Origin: Paraclostridium ghonii
Lineage (GTDB): Bacteria > Bacillota > Clostridia > Peptostreptococcales > Peptostreptococcaceae
Length of the DNA stretch: 17,039 nucleotides
Reading direction: 5' to 3'
Assembly: GCF_023653455.1 (NCBI RefSeq)
Contig: NZ_JAKEDR010000062.1
Coordinates: 1-17,039 of the forward strand
Shown: positions 1 through 7,374 of the stretch, in pieces
How positions within the stretch are numbered: the stretch's first letter is position 1
How the letters are laid out: the number at the start of each line of letters is the position of its first letter
Position numbers and translations under genes: made by a program
The notes under the pieces: model-generated
Told to the model about the DNA's origin: nothing
Seen by the model: the letters and a program-made list of their open reading frames with translations, nothing else
The model's database searches: none

Positions 1-7
1 ATATTAA

Positions 8-35
8 TTGATTATTTTTAATTTTGTAGTATAAT
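8..35 (+). promoter_or_regulatory. Promoter of the nitronate monooxygenase gene
   Basis: A -35 box TTGATT at 8-13 and a perfect -10 box TATAAT at 30-35 are separated by 16 bases. This predicts a start near position 42. It lies about 70 bases before the ATG at 103 and overlaps the inverted repeat at 40-56. Confidence 0.65.
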
Positions 36-39
36 TTAA

Positions 40-56
40 TTATTACTAGGTACTAA
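40..56. promoter_or_regulatory. FapR-like operator
   Basis: The 17-base element reads, on the minus strand, TTAGTACCTAGTAATAA. It is an imperfect inverted repeat with 6 of 8 arm positions matched. It closely resembles, from memory, the FapR consensus of Bacillus (TTAGTACC, two or so bases, then TACTAA). FapR represses fatty-acid and phospholipid genes and is released by malonyl-CoA. The site covers the predicted transcription start, the usual place for a FapR repressor site. A FabK-like flavoprotein downstream fits this regulon. No fapR gene is in the window. Confidence 0.6.
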
Positions 57-102
57 TACTTAATATAATAATCTAGTAAAATTATTTTTTTGGAGGAAAT
101 TA

Positions 103-1158
103 ATGAAACCGTTAATAATAGGAGATTTAATAGCTAAAGTCCCTGTAGTTCAAGGTGGAATGGGCGTTGGCGTTTCTAGATCATCGCTTGCAGGTGCAGT
201 ATCTAGTTGTGGTGGTGTAGGAGTTATATCTGGTGCACAGGTAGGTTATGATGAAGATGATTTTGAAATTAATCCTCTTAAAGCTAATTTAAGAGCATTA
301 AAAAAACATATATTAAAGGCCAAAGAAATTTCTAAAGGTGGAATAATAGGTGTTAACCTTATGGTTGCTATGAACTATTATGAAGATCACGTTAAAACTT
401 GTATAGAATCAGGAGTTGATTTAATAATATCTGGAGCTGGACTTCCTACAGCTTTACCTAAACTTGTTAAAGATAGCTCTGTTAAAATAGCACCTATAGT
501 TTCAACTGCTAAGGCATTAAGTGTAATCCTAAAGATGTGGGATAGAAAAGAAAACACTACTGCAGATATGATAGTTGTTGAGGGTCCTAAGGCCGGTGGA
601 CACTTAGGTTATCATAATGAAGAGTTAGATAATATAGATAATATAGATTATGATGGTGAATTTATTAAAATATTAGATATAGCTAAAAGCTATGGCGATA
701 AATTTAATAAAAATATTCCTGTTGTTGCTGCTGGTGGTATCTTTACTGGAGATGATGTCAAAAAATACATAGATATGGGTGCAAGTGGAGTTCAAGTTGG
801 AACTAAATTTGTAGCAACTCATGAATGTGATGCAGCCTATGAATTTAAAATGACTTATGTAAATGCTAATCAAGATGATATAAAAATAGTTAAAAGTCCA
901 GTGGGAATGCCTGGACGTGCAATTGAAAATGAATTTATTAAATCTGTTAGTTCTGAGGGAAGAAAAATTAACAAATGCTATAATTGTTTAATCCCATGTA
1001 ATCCAAGTAGTACGCCTTATTGTATTTCTAAAGCACTTATAGATGCTGTTAAGGGAGATACTGAAAATGGTCTATTATTCTGTGGAAGCAATGCCTATAA
1101 AGTTGATAGGTTAAAATCAGTGTCTGAAGTTATTGATGATTTAACGTCTAAACTTTAA
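103..1158 (+). CDS. Nitronate monooxygenase / FabK-like FMN flavoprotein
   Basis: This 351-residue TIM-barrel flavoprotein belongs to the 2-nitropropane dioxygenase family, which includes nitronate monooxygenases and the enoyl-ACP reductase FabK. The N-terminal VVQGGMGVGVS (15-25), the GPKAGGH segment with H167, the AAGGI phosphate-binding stretch (209-213) and GVQVGTKF (229-236) are the family FMN-site motifs. A strong GGAGG lies 8 bases before the ATG. The C-terminal part carries four cysteines, C292, C295, C299 and C307, spaced like a metal or iron-sulfur site; I do not associate such a cluster with textbook FabK. The gene stands alone between its own promoter and terminator. The FapR-like operator suggests a role in lipid metabolism rather than nitroalkane detoxification, but the sequence does not separate the two. 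Confidence 0.85.
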   Translation: MKPLIIGDLIAKVPVVQGGMGVGVSRSSLAGAVSSCGGVGVISGAQVGYDEDDFEINPLKANLRALKKHILKAKEISKGGIIGVNLMVAMNYYEDHVKTCIESGVDLIISGAGLPTALPKLVKDSSVKIAPIVSTAKALSVILKMWDRKENTTADMIVVEGPKAGGHLGYHNEELDNIDNIDYDGEFIKILDIAKSYGDKFNKNIPVVAAGGIFTGDDVKKYIDMGASGVQVGTKFVATHECDAAYEFKMTYVNANQDDIKIVKSPVGMPGRAIENEFIKSVSSEGRKINKCYNCLIPCNPSSTPYCISKALIDAVKGDTENGLLFCGSNAYKVDRLKSVSEVIDDLTSKL

Positions 1159-1167
1159 TATGAACTT

Positions 1168-1205
1168 AAATACGGGTAGTTTCAAGTAGAAACACCCGTA
1201 TTTTT
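1168..1205 (+). terminator. Intrinsic terminator after the flavoprotein gene
   Basis: TACGGGT (1171-1177) pairs with ACCCGTA (1194-1200), and GTTTC (1179-1183) pairs with GAAAC (1189-1193) around a five-base loop. The hairpin is followed by TTTTT. It starts about 10 bases after the stop codon. The opposite strand has only a weak T tract, so it may also partly stop the convergent Nudix transcript. Confidence 0.88.
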
Positions 1206-1244
1206 ATATCTGTTATTTTATTGTTACATAATATGTATATAAAT

Positions 1245-1856
1245 CTAAAATCTAAAAAATTCTTCTCCAAATAAAGCAAAACTTTGTAATGTCATAAAAG
1301 CTTTAATATCCATTTTTACGTTTTCAGTTATAAGTTTTTTAGCTTCTTCTCTACTAACTAGCATAGGAACTATATCTTCATCTTCTTCTAGATACTTAGT
1401 ACTTAATTCGCCTTCACAAGAGCAATAAATTAAACTTGAACTTTCTTCAGTCATTCCTGGAGATAGATATAATTGATTATTACCTAAATTTTCATTTATC
1501 TTTAAAAGGTTTAGCCCTGTTTCTTCTTTTAATTCTCTTTTTACAGCCACTTCTTCTTTTTCATTATTTTCTACAAGCCCTGCTGGGAGTTCATAAACAT
1601 AATCATTTAAAGGAACTCTAAATTGCTTAACAATTACTAATTTCTTACTTTCTTCATGAAATGCAGCTATAACAACAGCATCCACATCGTCTTTTTCACC
1701 TCTGAAATACTTATTAGCTAAAGTTTCATATCCTTTTCTAGATGCTATCATCCAATGCTTTTCATTACCTAGTTTGTTAGTATATGTAGCATCATAAATA
1801 CTTAAAAACTTAGTTTGCGCAAGTGGTTTTAATTCTTTGATCCTATTCTCTTTCAT
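1245..1856 (-). CDS. Nudix hydrolase, ADP-ribose pyrophosphatase type
   Basis: The 203-residue protein has a complete Nudix box from G93 to L115 (G, five residues, E99, seven residues, R107-E108-L, then E111-E112-T-G114). These acidic residues bind the metal that attacks a nucleoside diphosphate linkage. The preceding segment, QFRVPLNDYVYELPAGL (79-94 region), is typical of ADP-ribose pyrophosphatases, which split ADP-ribose to AMP and ribose 5-phosphate. The substrate is inferred, not proven. GGAGGT precedes the ATG. It lies 38 bases downstream of the ABC ATPase gene in the same direction and is probably the last gene of that transcript. It faces the flavoprotein gene tail to tail. Confidence 0.88.
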   Translation of the reverse strand: MKENRIKELKPLAQTKFLSIYDATYTNKLGNEKHWMIASRKGYETLANKYFRGEKDDVDAVVIAAFHEESKKLVIVKQFRVPLNDYVYELPAGLVENNEKEEVAVKRELKEETGLNLLKINENLGNNQLYLSPGMTEESSSLIYCSCEGELSTKYLEEDEDIVPMLVSREEAKKLITENVKMDIKAFMTLQSFALFGEEFFRF

Positions 1857-1894
1857 AAGTTACCTCCATTAATACTAATATATATGAGTACTTC

Positions 1895-2917
1895 CTATTT
1901 AAAGTATACTATCTTTTTAAGATTTACTTCTATTTTTACACCTTGACCTATTTCATAAGAACTATCATTAGAACTTATCTTTAATAATATTCCTTTTATC
2001 CTTACATTGTAATATGTTATATCTCCTGCATATACTTTTTTTTCAATTTCACCAATAATCCCATTGCTATTATCTATATTAAATATATTTATATCCTCTT
2101 TTGAAATCATTAACTCTACATTGTCTATACTTTCTTTAATATTTAAATTTATATTTAATATATCAGATTTAAACATCCCATTATCTATATTTCCAATAAT
2201 ATAATTCCTTTCTCCAAAAGAATTAGCAACTTCTTTTGAGTGTGGGTTTTCATATAGATTTTTAGGGGTATCAAATTGAGCTATATATCCATCTATCATA
2301 ACAGCTATTTTATCACTCATCATCAAAGCTTCTTCTTTATCATGAGTTACTAATACAGTAGTTACTCCTAAATCTTTTTGTATTTTTAAAATAAACTCTC
2401 TCATTTCACTTCTTAAATTTATATCTAAGCTTGAAAAAGGTTCATCCAGTAATAGTATCTTAGGATTTACAGCTAGACTTCTAGCGATTGCAACTCTTTG
2501 TTTTTGTCCACCTGATAATTCACTTGGATACTTTTTTTCAAACCCACTTAACTTGACCAAATTTATAAGTTCTAAAACTCTATTTTTTCGTAAATTTTTA
2601 TCTATTTTATTGACCTTAAGCCCAAATTCAATATTTTCAAATACATTCATATGTGGAAATAAAGAATAATCTTGAAATACTATTACTGCGTTTCTATCTT
2701 GTGTCTTTAAATTTAAAATAGATTTTCCATCAAATAGTATATCTCCACTATCCGGATTAATAAGTCCTGCTATTAATTTAAGGGTTGTGCTCTTCCCACA
2801 TCCAGACTTTCCTAAAAGTGTTATTAACTCTCCTTGATTTATTTCTAGGTTTATATTTTTAAGTACATCTATATTATTAAATCGTTTTGTCAAGTTAACA
2901 ATTTTAACTGATGACAT
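1895..2917 (-). CDS. ABC transporter ATP-binding protein (YnjD/PotA-like)
   Basis: This is the nucleotide-binding subunit of an importer. Counting from the preferred start, the protein has 340 residues: Walker A GKSGCGKST at 36-44, Q-loop Q82, signature LSGGQ at 134-138, Walker B ILLLDE at 154-159, and the switch histidine H192 (VTHDKEEA). The roughly 110 residues after the ATPase core fit a TOBE-type regulatory domain, as in polyamine, iron and molybdate importers. The open frame extends 6 codons further upstream to 2935, but AAGGAG lies 7 bases before the ATG at 2917. That start is preferred, and it overlaps the end of the preceding permease gene by 14 bases. The overlap indicates translational coupling. 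Confidence 0.9.
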   Translation of the reverse strand: MSSVKIVNLTKRFNNIDVLKNINLEINQGELITLLGKSGCGKSTTLKLIAGLINPDSGDILFDGKSILNLKTQDRNAVIVFQDYSLFPHMNVFENIEFGLKVNKIDKNLRKNRVLELINLVKLSGFEKKYPSELSGGQKQRVAIARSLAVNPKILLLDEPFSSLDINLRSEMREFILKIQKDLGVTTVLVTHDKEEALMMSDKIAVMIDGYIAQFDTPKNLYENPHSKEVANSFGERNYIIGNIDNGMFKSDILNINLNIKESIDNVELMISKEDINIFNIDNSNGIIGEIEKKVYAGDITYYNVRIKGILLKISSNDSSYEIGQGVKIEVNLKKIVYFK

Positions 2918-3707
2918 AATTTGTCTCCTTATCATTTGTGTAATACTTATTTAAAGTCTTTTCCATTAAAAAAACTACAATTAAACTGATTAAAATAAAT
3001 ACTATACTATATATAGAAGCTATCATTCTATCACCACTTTGTATGTATGGAAACATAATTAAAGGGTAAGTAATTACTCTACCACCACCTATTAATAAAG
3101 TTAAAAAGTATTGACTAAATGATATTATAAAGCACATACTTGATGCTCCTACTACCCCTGGTAGTATTAATGGAATTGTAATGTATCTTAATATATCTAG
3201 CTTATTAGCTCCTAGCATAGTAGCTTGTAATTCATATTTATCTCCTATTATTTTATATACATCTGTTATCATTTTAACTCCATACGGTATGCATGGAATT
3301 ATATTTATAATAATAACACCTAATACAGTATTTGCTAGTCCCATTTTAATAAAAGTCAATTGTATTCCCATAGCTACAGATATTACAGGTATTATTATTG
3401 GAGATAAAACTAGCAACTCAAATATTTTTTTCCCCTTAAAATCATACAGTGCTATAGCTTTTGATGCTGGTATACTTATCATCATTGTTAAAATTACTAC
3501 TGCTATAGATATAAGTATACTGTTTATTAAAATTCTAACATTTTCACTACTTAAAATATATTCAAATCCTCTTATTGAAAATTCATTAGGTATAATTTTA
3601 GGAAATACCCAAGAAGATGATACTGCCCATATAAAAAGTATTAAAAGCGGCATTGTTAAGGTTATTAATATTATATTTATAATTAGATTTTTTAAGTTTT
3701 TGTTCAT
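2904..3707 (-). CDS. ABC transporter permease, second subunit
   Basis: The 267-residue hydrophobic protein has about six membrane segments and is a binding-protein-dependent transport permease. The cytoplasmic EAA loop that docks on the ATPase is visible at about 159-183 (ELQATMLGANKLDILRYITI, followed by a proline). An AGGTG ribosome site precedes the ATG. The gene begins 8 bases after the stop of the first permease and overlaps the ATPase gene. With the neighbouring permease it would form the heterodimeric membrane channel. In E. coli YnjC, to which this system seems related, both halves are fused in one chain; here they are separate. Confidence 0.88.
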   Translation of the reverse strand: MNKNLKNLIINIILITLTMPLLILFIWAVSSSWVFPKIIPNEFSIRGFEYILSSENVRILINSILISIAVVILTMMISIPASKAIALYDFKGKKIFELLVLSPIIIPVISVAMGIQLTFIKMGLANTVLGVIIINIIPCIPYGVKMITDVYKIIGDKYELQATMLGANKLDILRYITIPLILPGVVGASSMCFIISFSQYFLTLLIGGGRVITYPLIMFPYIQSGDRMIASIYSIVFILISLIVVFLMEKTLNKYYTNDKETNYVIS

Positions 3708-3715
3708 ACTTTCAC

Positions 3716-4573
3716 CTATAATTTATTTTTATTTAATTTAGTAAAAATCAAGTTATACAATATTAATAATATAAAACTTATAAAAGTTAATATTGTATTC
3801 ATAGCCATTGATAAAGGTCTTTGAGTTAAGTCTGTATTTATGTAATTTATATATGCACTAACAGGAAGTGCTTTTGGATTTGTTGGTCCTATTAAATACG
3901 GAACTTCAAATGACCCAAATGAAAAAGCAAATATAACAATAAATGACGAAAGTATTGTAGGCATTATTTGTGGAAGTATTACAAACCTAAATGTTTGGTA
4001 TTTATTAGAACCTAGATTTTTAGCAACATATTCTAATTTAAAATCTATACGCTTTAATATGTTGTATATCGTAATTGCTATAAATGGTATTCCTTTATAT
4101 ATATATACAATTATAATCCCTATTCCGTTTTTGTCATTTACTAAACTTATAAATTCACTAGAATCATTTATTAGATTTAAATTATATAATATCCTAGCTA
4201 CTACACCTGTTTTAGAAAAAACTGCAATAGAAAGCATAACAACTATTATGTGAGGTACTATTATAGGTAGATTTAATAAAAAGTATCTAAACTTTGAAAC
4301 TCTACTCTTTGTCATTAAGTATGCTAATATAACCCCTATTATAGTTGCTATACTTGCTGATACTAAGGATGTTTTTAAGCTTAATATTAGTGAGTTTATA
4401 AATTGCTGATTGCTTAATACGTCTTTGTAATAATCAAAAGTAATATTGTCTAATCCTATCAAAGTAAAATAGCCTAAACTTTGAGCTACACAGGTAAAAA
4501 TCCCTACACCCATTACAAATAATAATAGTAATGTAGCTGGGGCAATGAGTATATAAGGTTTTATTTTACTCAT
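3716..4573 (-). CDS. ABC transporter permease, first subunit
   Basis: The 285-residue membrane protein has about six hydrophobic segments, the first at about 7-30. The EAA loop is at about 181-206 (EYVAKNLGSNKYQTFRFVIL, then P201). Its ATG overlaps the stop of the binding-protein gene by 8 bases (ATGAGTAA), a classic coupled junction. It pairs with the 267-residue permease directly downstream. The substrate cannot be read from the sequence. Confidence 0.88.
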   Translation of the reverse strand: MSKIKPYILIAPATLLLLFVMGVGIFTCVAQSLGYFTLIGLDNITFDYYKDVLSNQQFINSLILSLKTSLVSASIATIIGVILAYLMTKSRVSKFRYFLLNLPIIVPHIIVVMLSIAVFSKTGVVARILYNLNLINDSSEFISLVNDKNGIGIIIVYIYKGIPFIAITIYNILKRIDFKLEYVAKNLGSNKYQTFRFVILPQIMPTILSSFIVIFAFSFGSFEVPYLIGPTNPKALPVSAYINYINTDLTQRPLSMAMNTILTFISFILLILYNLIFTKLNKNKL

Positions 4574-5777
4574 TATTGTTTGCTACCTCTTCTAACCAAA
4601 TTTTTTCTATTATAGGTACTAAACTTGCTTTAATTTCTGGAACTGAATTTTTTACTTGTACTGAACTTTTAAATTTTGATTTATCTTCTTTAGGTATTTT
4701 ATTTAAGTCTAAGATAGTCATATCTCCCCAATTTTTAGATTCACTTTTAGATGCTTGTGCATCTATACTAGTTAAATAATTTATTAATACCATTGCTCCT
4801 TCTTTATTTGATGAATTTTTAGGTATTGCTAAAAAATGGGTATTTGATATATTTCCTTTATCAAAGTTTATAAATTCAGTACTCTTATCAAACTCTTTAG
4901 AGTTTACTTTTGCTTCAACCTCATTTGGAGCATAAGTCATGCTAAAATTAACTTCTCCATCAGAATACATATTGTCTAATTGAGCTATAGTAGACGGGTA
5001 AGTCTTTCCTTCATTCCATAAGTAAGGTTTTATATCATTTAAATAATCTATAGCAGGTTGAATTGCTTTTTTAATCGCTTCTTCATCTTCTGGTAAATTT
5101 TTAATATTTTCATAACCAACTACATCATATATTACATTTCTTACAAATGCACTCCCTGTAAAATCTGGTGGTGCTGGGTATGTAAACTTTCCTGGATTGT
5201 TTATTATAGCTTCTTTTAAAGTATTAGTATCTACTATATTTCCTTTTACTTCATCTGAATTTTTTATCAATGTAAATGAAGCTTTTCCCCATGGAGACTC
5301 CATATTATCTACAGCTGTTCCAAAATCAGTTGTTATATCTTTTGAATTTTTATCTACATACTTATCATAGTTTACTATTTTGTTAGAAAATGGACCAAAT
5401 AAAAGTTCATTATCTTTTGCAGTTTTAAAGTTCTCCCCATTTACCCAAAAAACATCTATACTTCCCTTATCATTTCCTACTTGTTTTTCAGATATTAATT
5501 GATTCATCGTTGTGTCTATATCCATACCTACTCTTTTTACATTTATATCGTATTTATCCTTCATATTAGGTATTACATAACTATCAAACCATTTATTTAA
5601 TACTTCATTTCCTCCCCATCCATAAAAATTAACAGTACTTCCTTGTGCACTTTTTTCTATTTCTTCATAGCTTTTACTTAGTATTTCCTCATCAGAGCGA
5701 CTAGTCACTTTACCATTACTACATCCAACTAAAAATAGTAAAGATATCGTTATTCCCAAGGCAATAAATTTTTTCAT
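4566..5777 (-). CDS. Substrate-binding lipoprotein of an ABC importer, YnjB-like
   Basis: This extracellular solute-binding lipoprotein is anchored to the membrane by a lipid on C19 (lipobox LVGC, residues 16-19). The mature part has patterns I associate with YnjB (COG4134): VNFYGWGGNEVLNKW near the start, PAPPDFTGSAFVRN in the middle, MTYAPNEVEAK later, and THFLAIPKNS before the C-terminal lobe. The YnjBCD substrate has not, to my knowledge, been established; polyamine, thiamine or iron importers are more distant relatives. The open frame extends upstream to 5819, but AAAGGAGG sits 6 bases before the ATG at 5777, giving 403 residues. It is the first gene of the binding protein, permease, permease, ATPase, Nudix cluster. 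Confidence 0.87.
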   Translation of the reverse strand: MKKFIALGITISLLFLVGCSNGKVTSRSDEEILSKSYEEIEKSAQGSTVNFYGWGGNEVLNKWFDSYVIPNMKDKYDINVKRVGMDIDTTMNQLISEKQVGNDKGSIDVFWVNGENFKTAKDNELLFGPFSNKIVNYDKYVDKNSKDITTDFGTAVDNMESPWGKASFTLIKNSDEVKGNIVDTNTLKEAIINNPGKFTYPAPPDFTGSAFVRNVIYDVVGYENIKNLPEDEEAIKKAIQPAIDYLNDIKPYLWNEGKTYPSTIAQLDNMYSDGEVNFSMTYAPNEVEAKVNSKEFDKSTEFINFDKGNISNTHFLAIPKNSSNKEGAMVLINYLTSIDAQASKSESKNWGDMTILDLNKIPKEDKSKFKSSVQVKNSVPEIKASLVPIIEKIWLEEVANNNE

Positions 5778-5807
5778 CTTCTTCCTCCTTTGTTGTTTTA
5801 TAATAAT

Positions 5808-5846
5808 ATAACCTCCCAACTAAATATTATAAAGTCAGGAGGTTAT
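5808..5846. promoter_or_regulatory. Inverted repeat in the leader/promoter of the ABC operon
   Basis: ATAACCTCC (5808-5816) and GGAGGTTAT (5838-5846) form a perfect 9-base inverted repeat around 21 bases. On the minus strand the first RNA arm contains CCUCCU. It can pair with the second arm or with the AGGAGG ribosome site of the binding-protein gene. The -10 box TATAAT lies in the loop, so as DNA the arms flank the core promoter and could be an operator. No T tract follows on the minus strand, so it is not a terminator for the upstream gene. On the + strand a T-rich tract does follow, but no + strand gene ends here. Confidence 0.5.
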
Positions 5847-5854
5847 CTTTTTAA
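5826..5854 (-). promoter_or_regulatory. Possible promoter of the ABC operon
   Basis: A minus-strand TATAAT (5831 to 5826) has a TTAAAA -35-like box (5854 to 5849) at a spacing of 17. It predicts a start near 5819, about 42 bases before the ATG. The -35 box is imperfect, and readthrough from the queT operon is the alternative. Confidence 0.45.
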
Positions 5855-5875
5855 TTTTTATTAATTTCTGATGAT

Positions 5876-6757
5876 TTAATAATCCTCACTTTTTAAAGTT
5901 ATACTTACTATCTCAGGTCGACAATTAAATCTAACAAGAACTTTAGAACTTCCTAGTCCTTTATTTATTATCATTGTCGTATTATCTTTTTTATAAATTC
6001 CAAAATCATATTTTGGGAAAAATTCTCTATTAGGAGAAAGTACTCCTCCTACTATAGGAAGTCTTATTATTCCCCCGTGTACATGCCCAGATAAAACTAA
6101 ATCTGCTCCATACTTAGTGTAGTCTTCAAAGAAAAATGGAGTATGGGCAAGCATCATATTATATTCTTCTCTGTTTATTTTTCCTAATGATTTTTGTATA
6201 AAATTTTCATCCAACCCTTTTTTTCTATTTTTAAAATTTTTGAAAAAATAAGGGTAGTTTTCTAATGGAATTATAAATCCATAAATATTTATACTAGATT
6301 TTCCTTTGTTTAAGATGACTTTATCATTTTCTAAGTTTATAATAGGTTTCTTACTTAATTCTTTAAAATAAGTTTCATATTCTTTTTTATACTTTTTTAT
6401 TAAAGACTTTTGTTCATGATTTCCTATTATATGATAAACTTTATATTTTTTGACTAATTCATCTAAAAAGTTTAATGCTATATGAAAATTCTCTTTATCT
6501 CCTTCAACTAAATCACCTGTTATAACTACTATATCAGGTTCTTCACTATCAATTTGATTTAATAGTTTCTCATTGTTCTTTCCAAATGTTTTATTGTGCA
6601 AATCACTTACTTGAACAATTTTAAAGTTGTCAAATTCTTTTGGTATTTTTCTATTTTTCATTTCATATCTAGTTGTTTCTATACTATTTATCTCTCTGTT
6701 TAAAAACAAAGCAGTTCCTAAAACTATGGTCGAGCCTATTAAAACTTGCGTAAACAT
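5876..6757 (-). CDS. Membrane-anchored metallophosphoesterase (YkuE/YaeI-like)
   Basis: This 293-residue calcineurin-type phosphoesterase has the full dimetal site: D52-x-H54 (SDLH), G81-D82 (GDLV), G112-N113-H114-E115, H205 (LAHT) and G224-H225-V-H227. A hydrophobic N-terminal stretch (about 4-19) should anchor it in the membrane with the enzyme domain outside or on the surface. This is the arrangement of YkuE and YaeI, relatives of LpxH/LpxG-type hydrolases. Since a Gram-positive has no lipid A, the substrate is unknown. AAAGGAAA precedes the ATG. The gene starts 21 bases after queT ends and should be co-transcribed with it, hence indirectly controlled by the preQ1 attenuator. Its own terminator is not obvious. 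Confidence 0.87.
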   Translation of the reverse strand: MFTQVLIGSTIVLGTALFLNREINSIETTRYEMKNRKIPKEFDNFKIVQVSDLHNKTFGKNNEKLLNQIDSEEPDIVVITGDLVEGDKENFHIALNFLDELVKKYKVYHIIGNHEQKSLIKKYKKEYETYFKELSKKPIINLENDKVILNKGKSSINIYGFIIPLENYPYFFKNFKNRKKGLDENFIQKSLGKINREEYNMMLAHTPFFFEDYTKYGADLVLSGHVHGGIIRLPIVGGVLSPNREFFPKYDFGIYKKDNTTMIINKGLGSSKVLVRFNCRPEIVSITLKSEDY

Positions 6758-6778
6758 AATATTTCCTTTCTGCTTATA

Positions 6779-7279
6779 TTAAAATGTATTTTTTAGTATT
6801 TTAAAATATTTACCTTCTAATGATTTGTATAACGGAACCCCTAATATAGTGATAACTACAAATTGTCCAAATCCAACTTGCATCACAGCTAATACAAAAG
6901 GTACTCCAAAGAATATATTAAGCATTATACCTATTATTATAGCATTTATAACAGTCGGCCAAACTGATGCTACTAATAATGCAAATTTTTTACCGTTCAT
7001 TATTTTACTAGTTAAATAAACTGCATATACACTAAAAAATGTTGCAGTTGTTCCAAATATTATATCTGGTACTCCATACGGTCCTATAATATTAGCTAGA
7101 AAACATCCTATTGTCAATCCCCATATATAATCTTTTTTTATAAATGGAAGTAATACCATAATTTCTGATATTCTAAATTGAACCGGTCCATAACTTATAG
7201 CTCCTAAGCCTAGTGTCAAAGTTGCATATATAGATGCAACCAATGCTGTTGTAACTAATTTTTTTGTATTTATTGTCAT
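6779..7279 (-). CDS. queT: QueT, queuosine precursor ECF transporter subunit
   Basis: The 166-residue membrane protein has about five or six hydrophobic segments and the hallmark sequences of QueT: GPVQFRISE (31-39) and NIIGPYGVPDIIFG (63-76). QueT is the substrate-specific S component of an energy-coupling-factor importer for queuosine precursors (preQ1, preQ0 or queuine). It needs the shared EcfA/A'/T module encoded elsewhere. AAAGGAG precedes the ATG. The assignment is strongly supported by the preQ1-I aptamer and attenuator directly upstream. Import feeds tRNA queuosine modification at the wobble base of GUN anticodons. Confidence 0.95.
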   Translation of the reverse strand: MTINTKKLVTTALVASIYATLTLGLGAISYGPVQFRISEIMVLLPFIKKDYIWGLTIGCFLANIIGPYGVPDIIFGTTATFFSVYAVYLTSKIMNGKKFALLVASVWPTVINAIIIGIMLNIFFGVPFVLAVMQVGFGQFVVITILGVPLYKSLEGKYFKILKNTF

Positions 7280-7291
7280 AAAATTTCTCCT

Positions 7292-7374
7292 TTAAGTCTT
7301 AAATCTAAAAAACCGCAGAAAAATCTACGGTTTTATAATCTAAATAATTATAAATATTATATTTTAAGACTTAA
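7292..7374 (-). promoter_or_regulatory. Long-range 12-bp stem around the queT attenuator
   Basis: In the queT leader RNA, UUAAGUCUUAAA (7374 to 7363), just after the aptamer tail, is fully complementary to UUUAAGACUUAA (7303 to 7292), which abuts the AAAGGAG ribosome site. The pair encloses the terminator hairpin. It could hold the leader in a fixed arrangement or tune translation after antitermination. Confidence 0.5.
7307..7334 (-). terminator. preQ1-controlled attenuator terminator of queT
   Basis: On the minus strand AAAACCGUAGA (7334 to 7324) pairs with UCUGCGGUUUU (7319 to 7309) with one G-U pair, and six Us follow (7312 to 7307). The 5' arm can alternatively pair with AACUAUGGUU of the aptamer tail (7382 to 7373), which would be the antiterminator. 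Ligand binding captures that tail, so preQ1 should favour termination. Confidence 0.85.

Noticed and set aside
3181..3741. 186-residue + strand open frame opposite the permease
   Set aside because: It is antisense to a clear permease gene, without a ribosome site, and its hydrophobicity mirrors the permease codons.
5778..5819. Longer N-terminus for the binding protein (14 extra residues)
   Set aside because: It would start at TTG without a ribosome site and would spoil the lipoprotein signal; AAAGGAGG marks the ATG at 5777.
5778..5875. TPP or another known riboswitch before the ABC binding-protein gene
   Set aside because: No CUGAGA/ACC-UGAU core or other known aptamer signature; only a simple inverted repeat is present.
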